Assembly (NCBI RefSeq): GCF_905220565.1 | Contig: NC_059398.1 | Location: 5,355,177 to 5,419,176, forward strand | Length of the DNA stretch: 64,000 nucleotides | Origin: Melitaea cinxia | Taxonomy: Eukaryota; Arthropoda; Insecta; Lepidoptera; Nymphalidae | Direction: 5' to 3' | Shown: one piece after another, positions 34,458 to 43,394 of the stretch | How the letters are laid out: each line of letters starts with the position of its first letter | Position numbering within the stretch: position 1 is the first letter of the stretch | Notes under the pieces: model-generated | What the model was told of the DNA's origin: nothing | What the model saw: the letters and a program-made list of their open reading frames with translations, nothing else | Databases searched by the model: none | Position numbers and translations under genes: made by a program

Positions 34458-34594
34458 ATGTAAACTCTAATATGTACGATTTTATTTTTGTGTTACCCAC
34501 ACATTAGGAATTCTAAACATTTTTGAATATCAGCCAAAAGCTTAAACCGAAAATAAAAATCATCATATCAAAAATTTCGCTCTAGCGGGTATAT

Positions 34595-34666
34595 CGTTCC
34601 ATAGCTTAATTGGCTAGAGCGCCGACACGGTCAGTCGGAGACGCGGGTTCGAATCCCGCTGGAGCG
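34595..34666 (+). tRNA. tRNA-like Pol III unit 1
   Basis: A full cloverleaf can be drawn: acceptor CGTTCCA/TGGAGCG (7 bp, one G-U), D stem GCTT/GAGC, anticodon stem CCGAC/GTCGG with loop ACGGTCA, and T arm GCGGG-TTCGAAT-CCCGC. A box TAGCTTAATTGG and B box GGTTCGAATCC are intact, and TTTTT follows at 34,671, a Pol III terminator. The formal anticodon is GGT (Thr-like), but position 33 is C instead of the near-invariant U, so decoding is doubtful. I read it as a tRNA-derived Pol III gene carried by a mobile element, not a housekeeping tRNA. Confidence 0.6.
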
Positions 34667-34905
34667 GTCAATTTTTGATATGATATTCAAAAATGTTTAG
34701 AATTCCTAATGTGTGGGTAACACAAAAATAAAATCGTACATATTAAAAATAGCATGGTGTCGTCTCCTGTCAAAGATTTTCATTGTAACATGAAACTTTG
34801 AATAGTTACGGGTCTCTGTAAAGAACTCACTATAGACGGCGGCACGGTTCGCTTAAACCGAAAATAAAAATCATCATATCAAAAATTTCGCTCTAGCGGG
34901 TATAT

Positions 34906-34977
34906 CGTTCCATAGCTTAATTGGCTAGAGCGCCGACACGGTCAGTCGGAGACGCGGGTTCGAATCCCGCTGGAGCG
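34906..34977 (+). tRNA. tRNA-like Pol III unit 2
   Basis: Same sequence as unit 1, 311 bp downstream, with the same stems, boxes and T-run terminator. Confidence 0.6.
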
Positions 34978-35216
34978 GTCAATTTTTGATATGATATTCA
35001 AAAATGTTTAGAATTCCTAATGTGTGGGTAACACAAAAATAAAATCGTACATATTAAAAATAGCATGGTGTCGTCTCCTGTCAAAGATTTTCATTGTAAT
35101 ATGAAACTTTGAATAGTTACGGGTCTCTGTAAAGAACTCACTATAGACGGCGGCACGGTTCGCTTAAACCGAAAATAAAAATCATCATATCAAAAATTTC
35201 GCTCTAGCGGGTATAT

Positions 35217-35288
35217 CGTTCCATAGCTTAATTGGCTAGAGCGCCGACACGGTCAGTCGGAGACACGGATTCGAATCCCGCTGGAGCG
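35217..35288 (+). tRNA. tRNA-like Pol III unit 3, T stem mutated
   Basis: Third copy. GACGCGGGTTC has become GACACGGATTC, which breaks two T-stem pairs and weakens the B box. It lies in the truncated last unit. Confidence 0.5.
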
Positions 35289-35336
35289 GTCAATTTTTGA
35301 TATGATATTCAAAAATGTTTAGAATGTAAACTCTAA

Positions 35337-35908
35337 GTTAAAAAATAATAACAAAACACTGTTTAAATCAGGTCAGTTGTTACAAACAAATTACAGTTAC
35401 AAATGTGTACGACTTTGGATTTTTTCCAATTATTTTCATATAACATTACATAGTAGGTTATTTTGGACTTGTAAAATATAAAATTTCATTAAAAATGTAC
35501 CTGAAGTTATACAACTAGGGTCCAAATTTGGTAAACGATTTCAAAAAGGAGATTGTATAATTTTACAAGCATACTTATTTTTATTCATTCATAAGTGTTA
35601 ATAGAATTTAATTTACATAATAAACACAAAATATTTTTAAAATTGGTTCAAAAATAGAACGAAATACATATATCGATAAATGAGGCAATCAATTTTAATG
35701 ACACAAAACTTATTTAAATTATGAAATAATTTTGATAATTTCAAAAACTTTCATTCAAGTCCAAAATCTTCCAATGGAACCTAATTACTGTCAATCGTTA
35801 TCCATCCGTCATATTTAAGACTTATTTAGATATTATTCATTTCATTTCATATTTATCAGTTTTATCAATATAAAAAACACATTCTTTCTTTTAATTAAAT
35901 GTCGCTAT
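35337..35908. other. AT-rich spacer, no gene seen
   Basis: No supported feature. Confidence 0.5.
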
Positions 35909-36245
35909 CGCTTCCGCCTGTAATGTCCCACTGCAGGGCATAGGCATCTTTCGACATGTAGGAGAAGGATCAAAGCTTAATCCACCACGGTGCTCTAATG
36001 CGGGTTGGCAGATATATTCCCTATATGAGTAACGATCACTATCAGGTGTAACATGATAACAACCGGAACCGACAGCTTAACGTGCTCTCCGAGGCACGGT
36101 GGGAGGACCCATAAAGAGAAACAATCAGATCGGAAATAAATATTTGTATAAACACAAATGTCCACTCCGAGCGGGACTCGAAGCCCCGACCGTCGGTGTT
36201 TATGCGCCGCCGACACGGCACACGCACCATTACAGTAGAGCAATC
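35909..36245 (-). mobile_element. tRNA-headed SINE, full-length, variant head
   Basis: The minus-strand tail begins at 35,909 (CGCCTGTAATGTCCCACTG). The head near 36,150-36,245 is the CGGCGGCGCATAAACACCGA type with B box GGCTTCGAGTCCC, as in the tandem duplication at 12,831 and unlike the 15,220 head. So the same tail is joined to two different tRNA-like heads. Confidence 0.85.
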
Positions 36246-37167
36246 GTCAGTAAATGTGCATTCTTAAAAATTACTTTAGTAACCTTAAATTGTGGAACTG
36301 ACACTTTGTCGGTTTTTCATATGGTTTTAATTTCTTACATTTTACTGACGAAAAAAAACTTATACTTTTAAAGAAGGAACCTGAGCGATTAATGTCTTGA
36401 CACAAAACCGATTTTACACACGCGTACAAAGATTTTGTTTTGAAATCTGAAGTTCTAAGTGAGTAAAAGTATTTTATAATTCGGCTATTAGTATAAATAT
36501 TCTTTAAGGTTTCTGTTTAGAAGTAATGAACAAGTTGATGTAGTTATCTTTTGTTTCAAATTGGCATGAAACGTTATTAATTTAGACCATGTACAGAACG
36601 TAGGCAATATCAAATTTATAAATAGATAAGCAAAAAAAAACGAATTTTAAAAAAAGTAAAATTAAAAATAGATGCAAAAAGAATCATAAAAAAAATATCT
36701 TAAAGCCCTTCATATTATGTTGACCTTAAAATACGAGTATATTAAACATACCACGACCTTGTGACTTAATCCATAGCTTACAATACTCGTACTTGCTGTC
36801 AAGTAGTAAGCCATTGCGTTTTTGACCACTCTGTTGATAATAACATTCCACACCATTAATCTCTAAAATCTGTTTCATTTATACGACCTCGTTACAAATT
36901 CATATATTTAATGGATTATTTAATTATAGTGTTTCAAATTGTAAACAGAAAAGTGTGTTACGTTTTATAATTATTATCTCGACGAAAAATCGTGAATTCA
37001 TTGTTAGAAGCTTCGGATTAACAGAAACTGTGAGCGTACAATTAAATATAACGTACGCATTATCCATTTTCCTGTGTGTCAATGAGGCCATTGACATTTG
37101 ACACTTGGTGTATTTTGTAAAGTGACAAAGCATGAAGAAGTTCTTGACGTTAACGTTCATAACAATT
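36246..37167. other. AT-rich spacer, no gene seen
   Basis: No supported feature. Confidence 0.5.
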
Positions 37168-38280
37168 GTCGGAAACGAAAAAAAAATCGACTTTAATATC
37201 GACAAGTAATACAACCTAGGTAGACGGAAAAATAGTCAAGTAAATCATCATTACAACCTATACAGTCCACTGCTGGATATGAGCCTCCACAAGTTTACGC
37301 CAAAAATAACGTGAACTCATGTGTTTTGCCCATAGTCACCACGCTGGGCAGGCGGGTTGGTGACGGTGAGTCAAGTAAATACGCGTTATCAAAGACTACT
37401 CAAAAGGTACTCATCAGATCTCGGAATCAAAATTAATCTCAGAATAAAATTTACACCGGACCACAAAACAAGCACCGGCTTTCGATTAAAATAAGAATCA
37501 TCAAAATCGGTAAACCCCATAAAAAGTTATGAGGTATAATAAAACATAGGTCGACGAAAAAATCGTTCAGTAAATTCGCATTATTAGATATAACTCGAAA
37601 AGTACTTATCAGATCTCAATTCAATTTCAATTACACCACATGACACTCGCGACTTTTTGATTCAAATGAGAATCATCGAAATCATTACACCCAATAATAA
37701 TTGTGTTTGCTCGCAAACGTAGTACAACGTAGATCGACGAAAAAATAGTCAAGTAACTGCGCGTTATCAAAGATTACTCAAAAAGTAGTTATCAGATCTC
37801 AATAAAATTTATATGTGACCATATGAAAAACACCAGCTTTCGATTAAATTAAAAATTATTAAAATCGGTACACCCAGTAAAAAGTTATTGCGGATTTTCA
37901 AGAAGTTTCCTCGATTTCTCTGGGATCCCATCATCAGATCCTGGTTTCCTTATCATGGTACTAAACTTGGGATATCTCCTTTCCAACAAAAAAAGAATTA
38001 TCAAAATCGGTATATCCAGTAGAAAATTATGTGGTATACAACGTAGGTCGACGAAAACAGCGTCAAGTAAAAACGCATTATTAGATATAGCTCGAAAAGT
38101 AGTTGTTAGATCTGAAATAAATTTAAATGGGACCAATTGGCGCACACCATCTTTCGATTAAAAGAAAATTTGTCGAAATCGCTCCACCCAGTCAAAAGTT
38201 CTGATGTAACATATATTAAAAGAAAAAAAAATACAGTCGAATTGAGAACCTCCCCCTTTTTTGGAAGTCGGTTAAAAAGT
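37168..38280 (+). repeat. Family A repeat, expanded copy with a LINE tail insert
   Basis: Begins AATCGACTTTAATATCGACA and ends TTTGGAAGTCGGTTAAAAAG. AATCGGTAMACCC…AAAAAGTTATG and TCGACGAAAAAATMGTC modules are repeated about four times in succession (around 37,200, 37,540, 37,730 and 38,040), so the repeat is modular. The LINE tail at 37246-37368 interrupts it. Confidence 0.75.
37246..37368 (-). mobile_element. LINE 3' tail with 12-bp TSD
   Basis: Flanked by AGTCAAGTAAAT (37234-37245 and 37369-37380). The minus strand carries CCAACCCGCCTGCCCAGCGT, ACTATGGGCAAAACACATGA and CAGCAGTGGACTGTATAGG, the same 3' end as 48670-49004 and 60791-60917. 5'-truncated. Confidence 0.85.
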
Positions 38281-39078
38281 ACTGAGCCTTCGCCTTTTTT
38301 TGAAGTCAGCTAAAATGAGATTGAACGATGTTCACAGTTTATGAATATAAAGTATCCGTTAAAGTAATTATTGCAACTTTACATAAGTTTGTTTATTTTT
38401 TATTTTTTTTGACATGTGAACTGTATCTTGTAGTAATCACAATTTTAATTTCGTAACGCTTAAAGAAATACAATAAGTTAGCACACTAAAATTACTTGGT
38501 CTTCTACGGTAAAACCAAAATACAGGTATCTTATATAATAATACATTAGTAAAAGTTCTTTCGAATTTGATTCGTTTCATTAATAATTATATGAGATAAA
38601 ATGCGGAAATTATGTCTTTTAAAAACGGTAAAACAAAATTAAATTTACGAATATTATTGTTAATTTTTCAAATTTTATTACACTAAATTTTTACTTATTG
38701 ATAACTTTTATAGCCTAAGGTAAGTAAAAACATAACGTTAATTTATAAAGCTGACATATAAAACCACACACTATTTTCTGTAAGTACTGTACTTATGTAC
38801 GTATATGTATGTGTGTAGGTATATATGTTTCTAGGGGAAATTTTGTATACACTTTCAGTTTGGATGACAAAGCATGGTTAGCCATTTGACATCATTCTAA
38901 ATTCATGGTGCCCACACCTAAGATAACGGAGTAGTTATTTTAAAATGGCTTGCTGAAGCCATTTTAAAGGCTTGAGAAAATATTTCGAAACATAAAGTGA
39001 CTTCACTCTAAATTCAATATGGCGGACTTTCCTCCTACAAGATGGGTACTCAATGATAGAGCTTACACGATCACGATC
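38281..39078. other. AT-rich spacer, no gene seen
   Basis: No supported feature. Confidence 0.5.
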
Positions 39079-39782
39079 CAGCCTGTAATATCCCACTGTT
39101 GGGAATAGGCCACTTTACCGTGCAAGAGAAGGATCGGAGCTTAACCCACCATGATGCTCAACTGCGGATTGGCGGATATATTCCTTACTATGTGTAACGA
39201 TTGCTATCAAGTGTAGTATATGATAACAATCGGAACCGACAGCTTAACCTGCTCCCCGAGGCTCGGTGAATAGTAAATCCGAGCTCGCATCCATAAAGTA
39301 CCTTATCAGTTACTATGACTTATTTTTCTTATCGCCATTATTGAAACGGTATTATAAGTATAATCATTAATTAAATGATCTTTTTGTTTAATTGAAATAG
39401 TGTAAACAAAATCTATACAAAAATGTGCTAGAATAAGGCCTCAGAGAAGGGATGTATGCTGAAATACAACTAGACTGATACAATTTGTGCTAGTCCTACG
39501 GCTAAGCAAAATACTTTTTTCAATAAATATACAAATATGTGAAGCTATCCGCTTCTGCAACTTGGTAAATAATGTATAACGAATAGGTGCTTATAAAACA
39601 ACCAATATCTACCGACAGTTTTACACCCACTGATACACGGTGGGGAAACCCACAAGGATGTACACCAAGACCAGTTCATAAATGTATAAAACTGCATAGA
39701 ATTGTTATGAGCGAGAATTGAACCAGCGACTGCTGACTTTAATTGATTTTACCTCACTACTGCCTCAGAGCTATCGTCATAT
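39079..39782 (-). mobile_element. SINE split into two parts
   Basis: 39,079-39,268 is the SINE tail and body on minus, stopping at GAGGCTCGGTGA. The body resumes at CACGGTGGGGAAACCCACAA (39,636) and runs to a head with B box GGTTCAATTCTCG (~39,715) and beyond. The ~365-bp AT-rich piece between has no recognised ends. CTCGGTGA and CACGGTGG may be a degraded TSD. Confidence 0.6.
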
Positions 39783-40586
39783 AGGACCTTAAACGGAAAC
39801 GGGTAAAACCATACAGATTTTTCTGTGGTTTAATACATTTTAAAGATCCTTAATTACGAAAAATTGTATTTGGTAGCACTAAAAATATATGCATTATATA
39901 TCTTTTATTCCTTAAATATACTTAAAATATTGATAACTAAATTAATATTTTAATTAAATTATATTAAAAATAGAAGTTCTTTTTAGTCGCTGTTTTGGCG
40001 TGGGAGCGTATGACATACGCAACCGGAAAACTGTCAACATTAACCTTTGTTACGGAACATTTTAAATAATTTCCAAATATCTCATTTATACACGAGTAAA
40101 TTCGATAACGCCCACGTAATGTAATTCGCAGTGTCATAATATGCAAGTTGTCGCCAAACTGTGCGGTCTCACGGGTCTCATAATTTTATACTTAAAAAAC
40201 CAGACTCGACCACATTCACTTCACTACTACTTACTGCGTACTTATCCCCAATTAACTGTGCAAGTTTATTTCTATCATTGATCTTTGAATCGGTATGACA
40301 ATTTCACAATTTTATACAGGTCTTACTTCGGCGTTAACGAGAATGTCTATAAATTGTTTCTTATGTTTACACGTTTGCGCATGCGAAAGTTACTCTATCT
40401 GTCCGTATATTGAAGCTATCACTACAAAATTAGAGTTACACAATACCTTAAACACGAGCTTTTGTTATAAATATATGTAGAGTTAGATTGGATATTACAA
40501 CTAAATATAGGTTGGATAGATGATTTTATAGGTGTGTTTAAGTATGTAATATATGTGTGTATGTGTGTGAGTGTATGTATACATTA
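39783..40586. other. AT-rich spacer, no gene seen
   Basis: No supported feature; a (TG)n-like tract lies near 40,550-40,580. Confidence 0.5.
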
Positions 40587-41176
40587 TAATTGTGTTTGCT
40601 CGCAAACGAAAAAAAACCGACTTCAATTACATCGAAGAGTAATACAACGAAAATCGACGAAAAAGTAGTCAAGTAACTACGCGTTATCAAATATTACTCA
40701 AAAAGTAGTTATCAGATTTCGATAAAATTTATATGTGACCACATGATAAATATCAGCTTTCGATTAAATTAAAAATTATCAAAATCGGTACACCCAGTAA
40801 AAAGTTATTGCGGATTTTCGAGAGTTTCCCTCGATTTCTCTGGGATCCCATCATCAAATCCTGGTTTCCTTATCATGGTACTAAACTAGGGATATCCCCT
40901 TTTCAACAAAAATTTTTTTATCAAAATCGGTACATCCAGTAGAAAGTTATTGCGGATTTTCGAGAGTTTCCCTCGATTTCTCTGGGATCCCGTCATTTGA
41001 TCCTAGTTTCCTTATCATGGTACTAAACTAGAGATATCCCCTTTCCAACAAAAAAAGAATTATCAAAATCGGCACATCCAGTAGAAAGTTATGCGGTATA
41101 ATACAACGTAGGTCGACAAAAAAAGCGTCAAGTAAAAACGCATTATTAGATATGTTGCAGTCAAAACTCTTAACCA

Positions 41177-41338
41177 GTCAAAAGCACTATTGACTAGCAA
41201 AATCAGTCAGAAGTACTTTTGACCGTTTGCTTTAGTCAATAATACTTTTGACTAAAATAACAGTTAAAAGTACTTTTGCCCAATGGAGCTGGTTAAAAGT
41301 ACTTTTGACTAAATGATTCCGTCAAAAATGGTTTTGAC
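41177..41338. promoter_or_regulatory. Left array of six 18-bp palindromes, 28-29-bp period
   Basis: Copies start at 41177, 41206, 41235, 41263, 41292 and 41321, each a variant of GTCAAAAGTACTTTTGAC. The first lies in the TIR. Likely dimeric transposase-binding sites; a partial terminal-type repeat CAGTCAAAACTCTTAA recurs at 41349 after the array. Confidence 0.85.
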
Positions 41339-41457
41339 TGGTTGTATCAGTCAAAACTCTTAAAAAGTTAAGGTGGTCGATAAAAATAACTACAAACGCA
41401 CATATAAACTTTTATATTACTCATTATTAGTGGAGAACGTCTGATATTAGAACAAAA

Positions 41458-42024
41458 ATGAGTGACTACGAAAAGAAAGAAGGCTTTTGGCAAAGAATTT
41501 TAGCGATGGAAGATATGAAAGATAGTCATTTCAATGTGATGACAAAAGAAAAATTTGAAAAGTTTGCAATGGATGTGGAAGACGCGAAATTTAATGAAAA
41601 GGAAACACCATTACAGTACAGTAGACTACAACGCTTTAACACATTGAAGTTTTTTTGGTATAAAAAAATTAGTTACAAACACAGAACCTGTCAAATATTT
41701 TTGCCGGCTAAGGAAATCTACGACATTATTGATGCTGCTCATATTTCTATAGGGCATGGTGGTCGCGATAGACTTAAGAATGAAACGGCAAAAAAGTACG
41801 CTAATGTTACAAAAGAAATGAATTATATATATTTATCAATGTGCGAAGTATGCCAAAGGAAGAAAAGCAAGAAAAGGATGGGTCAGGTTTAGAAACCGAT
41901 CCTGCACACTGAAATGAACAGCCGCTGCCAAGTCGATCTGATTGACATGCAGTCGCAAGAAGATCGCGGACATAAATTTATTATGGTTTATCAGGATCAT
42001 TTGACTAAATTTATTCACATCTAA
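41458..42024 (+). pseudogene. Integrase (KRBA2/SCAND3-like), C-terminally deleted, in-frame stop
   Basis: An ATG frame of 144 codons ends in TAG (41890-41892); the same frame reopens for 43 codons to TAA (42022-42024). The first part has an N-terminal region and an integrase zinc-binding HHCC motif, H95-x4-H100-x28-C129-x2-C132 (…IDAAHISIGHGG…MCEVCQRKK). After the stop comes the start of the rve catalytic core, MNSRCQVDLIDMQSQ (first catalytic Asp region) and FIMVYQDHLTKF. The second catalytic D and the E are missing because the right palindrome array begins at once. It would therefore be inactive. Resemblance to insect proteins named KRAB-A domain-containing protein 2-like is from memory. 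The TAG could be decay or a read-through site in active relatives. Confidence 0.85.
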
Positions 42025-42027
42025 CGA

Positions 42028-42225
42028 GTTAATAGTGCTTTTGACTGACGCTTTTTTGCAGTTAAAACTACTTTTGACGGAAAGCGTCAGTCAAAAGTAT
42101 TTTAAACCGCGAATTTGCAGTCAAAAGTACTAATAACCAATAATTTTCAGTCAAAACCACTTTTGACCAACTTGTCCAGTCAAAAGTACTTTTGACTGAT
42201 TTCGCTAGTCAATAGTACTTTTGAC
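42028..42225. promoter_or_regulatory. Right array of seven 18-bp palindromes, ~29-bp period
   Basis: Copies start at 42028, 42061, 42090, 42120, 42150, 42179 and 42208. The one at 42179-42196 is the perfect palindrome GTCAAAAGTACTTTTGAC. Divergence rises toward the interior (e.g. 42120 ends TAATAAC). The array begins 3 bp after the truncated integrase frame. Confidence 0.85.
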
Positions 42226-42775
42226 TGGTTAAGAGTTCTGACTGCAACAGATATAACTCGAAAAGTAGCTGTTAGATCTCAAATAAATTTAAATGGGACC
42301 AATTGATACACACCACCTTTCGATTAAAAAAAAATTGTCGAAATCAGTCCACCCGGTCAAAAGTTCTGATGTTCTGTTCTGTTCTGTTCTAACATACATA
42401 AAATAAAAATAAAAAATACAGTCGAATTGAGAACCTCCTCCTTTTTTGGAAGTCGGTTAAAAAAACCGTCTGTTTCGGACTACGTCCTAGCTTTACTAGG
42501 ACTTTACTAAGACTGTCGATTTGTAGTTCTAATAATATATCGCCTGTGGTGTCATAATGCATGTTTAACAAAGAGTATGGGCATTTTGAGCCCGTGGATG
42601 TTAATTTAAAAAAAAATAACTAAGAGGTAACGTTTTAGGTATGTATAGGGTAGATTTTATATTATTATCACATCTTATTTCATATCTGGTACTAAATAAT
42701 CTACTAAATAAAATATTTTTCTATCCAGATAAATTTGCGGATATATGTTATGTAGCTAGTATGATAAAATATTAA

Positions 42776-42865
42776 AAATTGGCTAGAGCATCGACACAGT
42801 CAGTCGGAGATGCAGGTTCGATCCCCGCTGGAACGGTCGATTTTTGATATGATATTAAAAAAATG
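42776..42865 (+). mobile_element. Fragment related to the tRNA-like element of 34.5 kb
   Basis: Retains TTGGCTAGAGC, the anticodon arm CGAC-ACAGTCA-GTCG, a T arm with GGTTCGATCCCCGC, then GGTCGATTTTTGATATGATA and AAAATGTTTA. The 5' acceptor half and A box are lost. Diverged from the three tandem units. Confidence 0.75.
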
Positions 42866-43394
42866 TTTATATTAAAACTTCATACTTAATTATGATATAA
42901 TATTTTGCGAAAGAAATACAACAACATTATAACACAACCTTTACTTACATTCTACACCATATCGGATCTCATAAACGAGCTATAAGAAAAACTCATTAGC
43001 TATCAAGGATCATCATCATTCTTCTTCACATAATTCTCACTAAAATTTAATACGGCTTTGAAATTATAAATCAAAACATTATACCTTCTTCTTAAATTTA
43101 TGATTTTTACTACAGCATAAACCGGGTATTAATGTTAGTATTCAGTATATATATTGTATAATTTCAAATTAAAAATTACTTTTCGCTCGAAACGTGCTAC
43201 GTAAGGAATTCTAGATGACGGATTATGTGGTGCTTTCATTACTGGTATAATGGCTGTAAAATGGTTAGCAATTTTATAACGTGATTACCTCTAATGTCGA
43301 AGAAACTTTCCTATTAGAGGCCGTCAACAAATTGTTTTCACACGTCATAACCAGTCAGGAAACACAACCGCAAGACGTCTCCGGCTAAACCGAA
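42866..43394. other. Upstream region of the odorant receptor
   Basis: AT-rich with no repeat recognised. It presumably holds the receptor promoter and 5' UTR; no TATA or initiator could be singled out. Confidence 0.4.

Larger units (their letters stand above)
34458..35336 (+). mobile_element. TSD-flanked element with 311-bp tandem tRNA-like units
   Basis: The whole block lies between copies of ATGTAAACTCTAA (34458-34470 and 35324-35336). It opens with a segment (34468-34532) that is a perfect 65-bp reverse complement of 34681-34745. From 34540 there are three 311-bp units (starts 34540, 34851, 35162), the third truncated in the element end at TTTAGAAT. Each unit holds a tRNA-like gene flanked by CATATCAAAAATT / AATTTTTGATATG. 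The first two units are almost identical. No protein ORF. An inverted 5' extension plus tandem partial copies is reminiscent of Penelope-type or retrozyme insertions, but no hammerhead core was found. Confidence 0.8.
41148..42254 (+). mobile_element. Integrase-type DNA transposon, 1,095 bp, internally deleted
   Basis: The element is 41154-42248, bounded by 6-bp duplications AGATAT (41148-41153 and 42249-42254). The uninterrupted target is visible in family A at ~25,266. Termini GTTGCAGTC… / …GACTGCAAC are 70-bp inverted repeats with 4 mismatches (41154-41223 against 42179-42248). Both ends contain a regular array of the palindrome GTCAAAAGTACTTTTGAC (6 left, 7 right). Between them is the 5' part of an integrase gene. 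The HHCC-integrase architecture, TIRs and 6-bp TSD suggest an IS3EU-like or Ginger-related element; Ginger proper makes shorter duplications and Polintons are far larger. Superfamily name is inference. Confidence 0.92.
40587..42462 (+). repeat. Family A repeat hosting the integrase transposon
   Basis: Starts ATTGTGTTTGCTCGCAAACG and AACCGACTTCAATTACATCG, and ends TTTTTTGGAAGTCGGTTAAA. The module TTATTGCGGATTTTCGAGAG…GATCCTGGTTTCCTTATCAT is present twice in tandem (40,805 and 40,945). After CATTATTAGATAT it is interrupted by 41154-42248 and resumes at AGATATAACTCGAAAAGTAG. A (TTCTG)n expansion lies at ~42,372-42,390. Confidence 0.8.

Noticed and set aside
34595..35288. Three genuine housekeeping tRNA-Thr genes
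   Set aside because: Anticodon GGT is not the usual eukaryotic Thr set, position 33 is C, and the copies sit inside a TSD-flanked repeat. Kept only as tRNA-like units.
34540..35325. Hammerhead ribozyme within the 311-bp monomer
   Set aside because: I looked for the CTGATGA…GAAA core on both strands and saw only an incomplete TGATGA match.
41177..42225. CRISPR array (regular ~29-bp repeats with short spacers)
   Set aside because: Repeats are 18-bp palindromes in TIRs of a eukaryotic transposon with a 6-bp TSD, spacers are ~11 bp, and no cas-like genes exist.
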